Part shown: positions 5,022 through 6,029 of the stretch, piece after piece
Layout: each line of letters begins with the position of its first letter
How positions within the stretch are numbered: the first letter of the stretch is position 1
Source of the DNA: Phenylobacterium sp.
GTDB taxonomy: Bacteria; Pseudomonadota; Alphaproteobacteria; Caulobacterales; Caulobacteraceae
Assembly: GCA_019264505.1 (NCBI GenBank)
Contig: JAHUZY010000433.1
Span: 1-6,029 of the forward strand
Direction: 5' to 3'
DNA: 6,029 nucleotides
Translations under genes and position numbers: made by a program
The notes under the pieces: generated by a model
The model's input: only the letters and a program-made list of their open reading frames with translations
Told to the model about the DNA's origin: nothing
The model's database searches: none

Positions 5022-6029
5022 AGGGCTTCGCCGCGCAGGAGCCGGGGCAGGTCGCCAAAGGCGCCGCCGGCCTGCTGCATGAACATCCGCCGGGCGACCG
5101 GAATGCGGTTCACCGCCGACATGCCCGCCCCGCGCGCCAGGCGCAGGACTGGATTGTCGTTGGAGAACAGGTGGACGAAGGCGTCCATGCCGGCGCTGAG
5201 CAGGGCGGTGTCGAACCGCCGCCAGCGGCCATAGCGCTCCAGCACCACCTCTGATCCCAGATCCTCTCCCAGGCGGGCGGCGTCCACCAGCACCTCGGCC
5301 AACGCCGCGGCGCCCTTCAGCCCCAGGTTCAGCCCCTGGCCGGCGATGGGATGCACCCCATGAGCGGCGTCCCCCAGCAGCGCCAGGCGCGGGGCGGTGA
5401 ACCGTTCGGCCAGTTGCAGCGACAGGGGATAGGAGAAGACCGGCCCGTCCAGCCGCGCCTCACCGAGGAAGGCCCCGAAGCGGCGCATCAGATGGGCGTG
5501 GAAGACCTCGGGCCTGGCCGACTTCAGCGCAGCCCCCCGGGCCGTGCTTTCGGTCCAGACCAGGCTCGCCCGGTTGTCGGTCAGGGGCAGGATGGCGAAG
5601 GGGCCGCTGGGCAGGAAATACTCATGCGCCACGCCCTCGTGCGGCCGCTCCAGGCGCACTGTGGCGACAACGCCGGTCTGGCGATAGTCCCAGCCCAGGG
5701 CGCCGATGCCGGCCGCCTTGCGCAGGACCGAGCCGCGTCCCTCCGCCCCGATCGCCAGAGGGGCGGTGATCACCCGACCGTCCTCCAGGGTCACCACCGC
5801 GCCGCCCTTCTCGAAGGCTGCGCTGGCCACCTTGGCCGGCGCCAGGACCGGAATGCCGGCCTCGATCACCGCCTGGGACAGCACGGCGCGGATCTGGCGG
5901 TTCTCCAGCAGATAGCCCAGGGGCTCGCCATCCGACCGGGCGGCGATTTCCGCGGAATCGAAGCGCAGGTGGAAGGGCAGGGCCGCCGGCGTCGCCGCCC
6001 CGGGCGCGCGGCCGTCGGTGACCAGGATC
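5018..6029 (-). CDS. UbiH/UbiF/COQ6-family FAD-dependent ubiquinone hydroxylase, N-terminus outside window
   Basis: Flavoprotein monooxygenases of this family add hydroxyl groups to the aromatic ring of the ubiquinone precursor, using NAD(P)H and O2, at the inner face of the membrane. The frame is open to the window edge (first full codons read [14 protein letters not shown]), giving 336 visible residues of about 400, so the N-terminal GxGxxG dinucleotide-binding motif is not seen. [15 protein letters not shown] (around 5729-5749) corresponds to the family DG motif, with Glu in place of the usual Asp. [25 protein letters not shown] (around 5350) is the GD motif contacting FAD ribityl and phosphate. 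The C-terminal [14 protein letters not shown] and [17 protein letters not shown] are characteristic of UbiH/VisC proteins. Which ring position it modifies (UbiH, UbiF, UbiI or alphaproteobacterial UbiL type) cannot be told here. The GTG at 5884 is internal to this gene. It converges on the Trm112-family gene. Confidence 0.92.
   Translation of the reverse strand, partial: ILVTDGRAPGAATPAALPFHLRFDSAEIAARSDGEPLGYLLENRQIRAVLSQAVIEAGIPVLAPAKVASAAFEKGGAVVTLEDGRVITAPLAIGAEGRGSVLRKAAGIGALGWDYRQTGVVATVRLERPHEGVAHEYFLPSGPFAILPLTDNRASLVWTESTARGAALKSARPEVFHAHLMRRFGAFLGEARLDGPVFSYPLSLQLAERFTAPRLALLGDAAHGVHPIAGQGLNLGLKGAAALAEVLVDAARLGEDLGSEVVLERYGRWRRFDTALLSAGMDAFVHLFSNDNPVLRLARGAGMSAVNRIPVARRMFMQQAGGAFGDLPRLLRGEAL

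Overview
The window comes from a high-GC alphaproteobacterial chromosome, most likely a member of the Caulobacteraceae (Caulobacter or Phenylobacterium). This is inferred from the very strong G/C preference at third codon positions, from a ProXp-ala-type editing protein with Lys45/Asn46, and from a chaperedoxin that keeps a WCGPC active site, as the Caulobacter one does. The genus cannot be fixed from sequence reading alone.

The window has two parts. Positions 1 to about 1594 look like the end of a P2-like prophage. They hold the 3' part of a late-control/tail-hub gene (gpD family), a 130-aa unknown protein, a short region with a cryptic coding frame, a tandem 10-bp repeat and an 18-bp palindrome. 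The prophage part stops at the 3' end of a minus-strand tRNA-Gly(GCC) gene (1595-1669). The tRNA 3' end faces the phage DNA, which is the usual geometry of a tRNA-embedded attachment site. The integrase is not in the window; in P2-like prophages it sits at the opposite end.

From 1670 onward the genes look like ordinary host genes. A minus-strand DUF6065 protein (1751-2494) is divergent from a plus-strand run: ProXp-ala-like trans-editing protein (2608-3129), CnoX/YbbN thioredoxin-TPR chaperedoxin (3203-4102), stand-alone LON substrate-binding-domain protein (4123-4782) and a Trm112-family protein (4806-5021). The last three are 20-23 bp apart and probably form one transcription unit. A UbiH/COQ6-family FAD hydroxylase (5018 to beyond 6029, minus strand, N-terminus outside the window) converges on this run, and its stop overlaps the Trm112 stop by 4 bp.

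The plus-strand genes share a theme of protein quality and translation quality: removal of mischarged Ala-tRNA(Pro), holding and redox repair of unfolded proteins, a possible client-binding LON domain, and a probable methyltransferase partner. The nearest thing to an undescribed system is the prophage edge (gene in the ogr position, cryptic frame, repeats, tRNA attachment site). I see no defence system, CRISPR array or insertion sequence.
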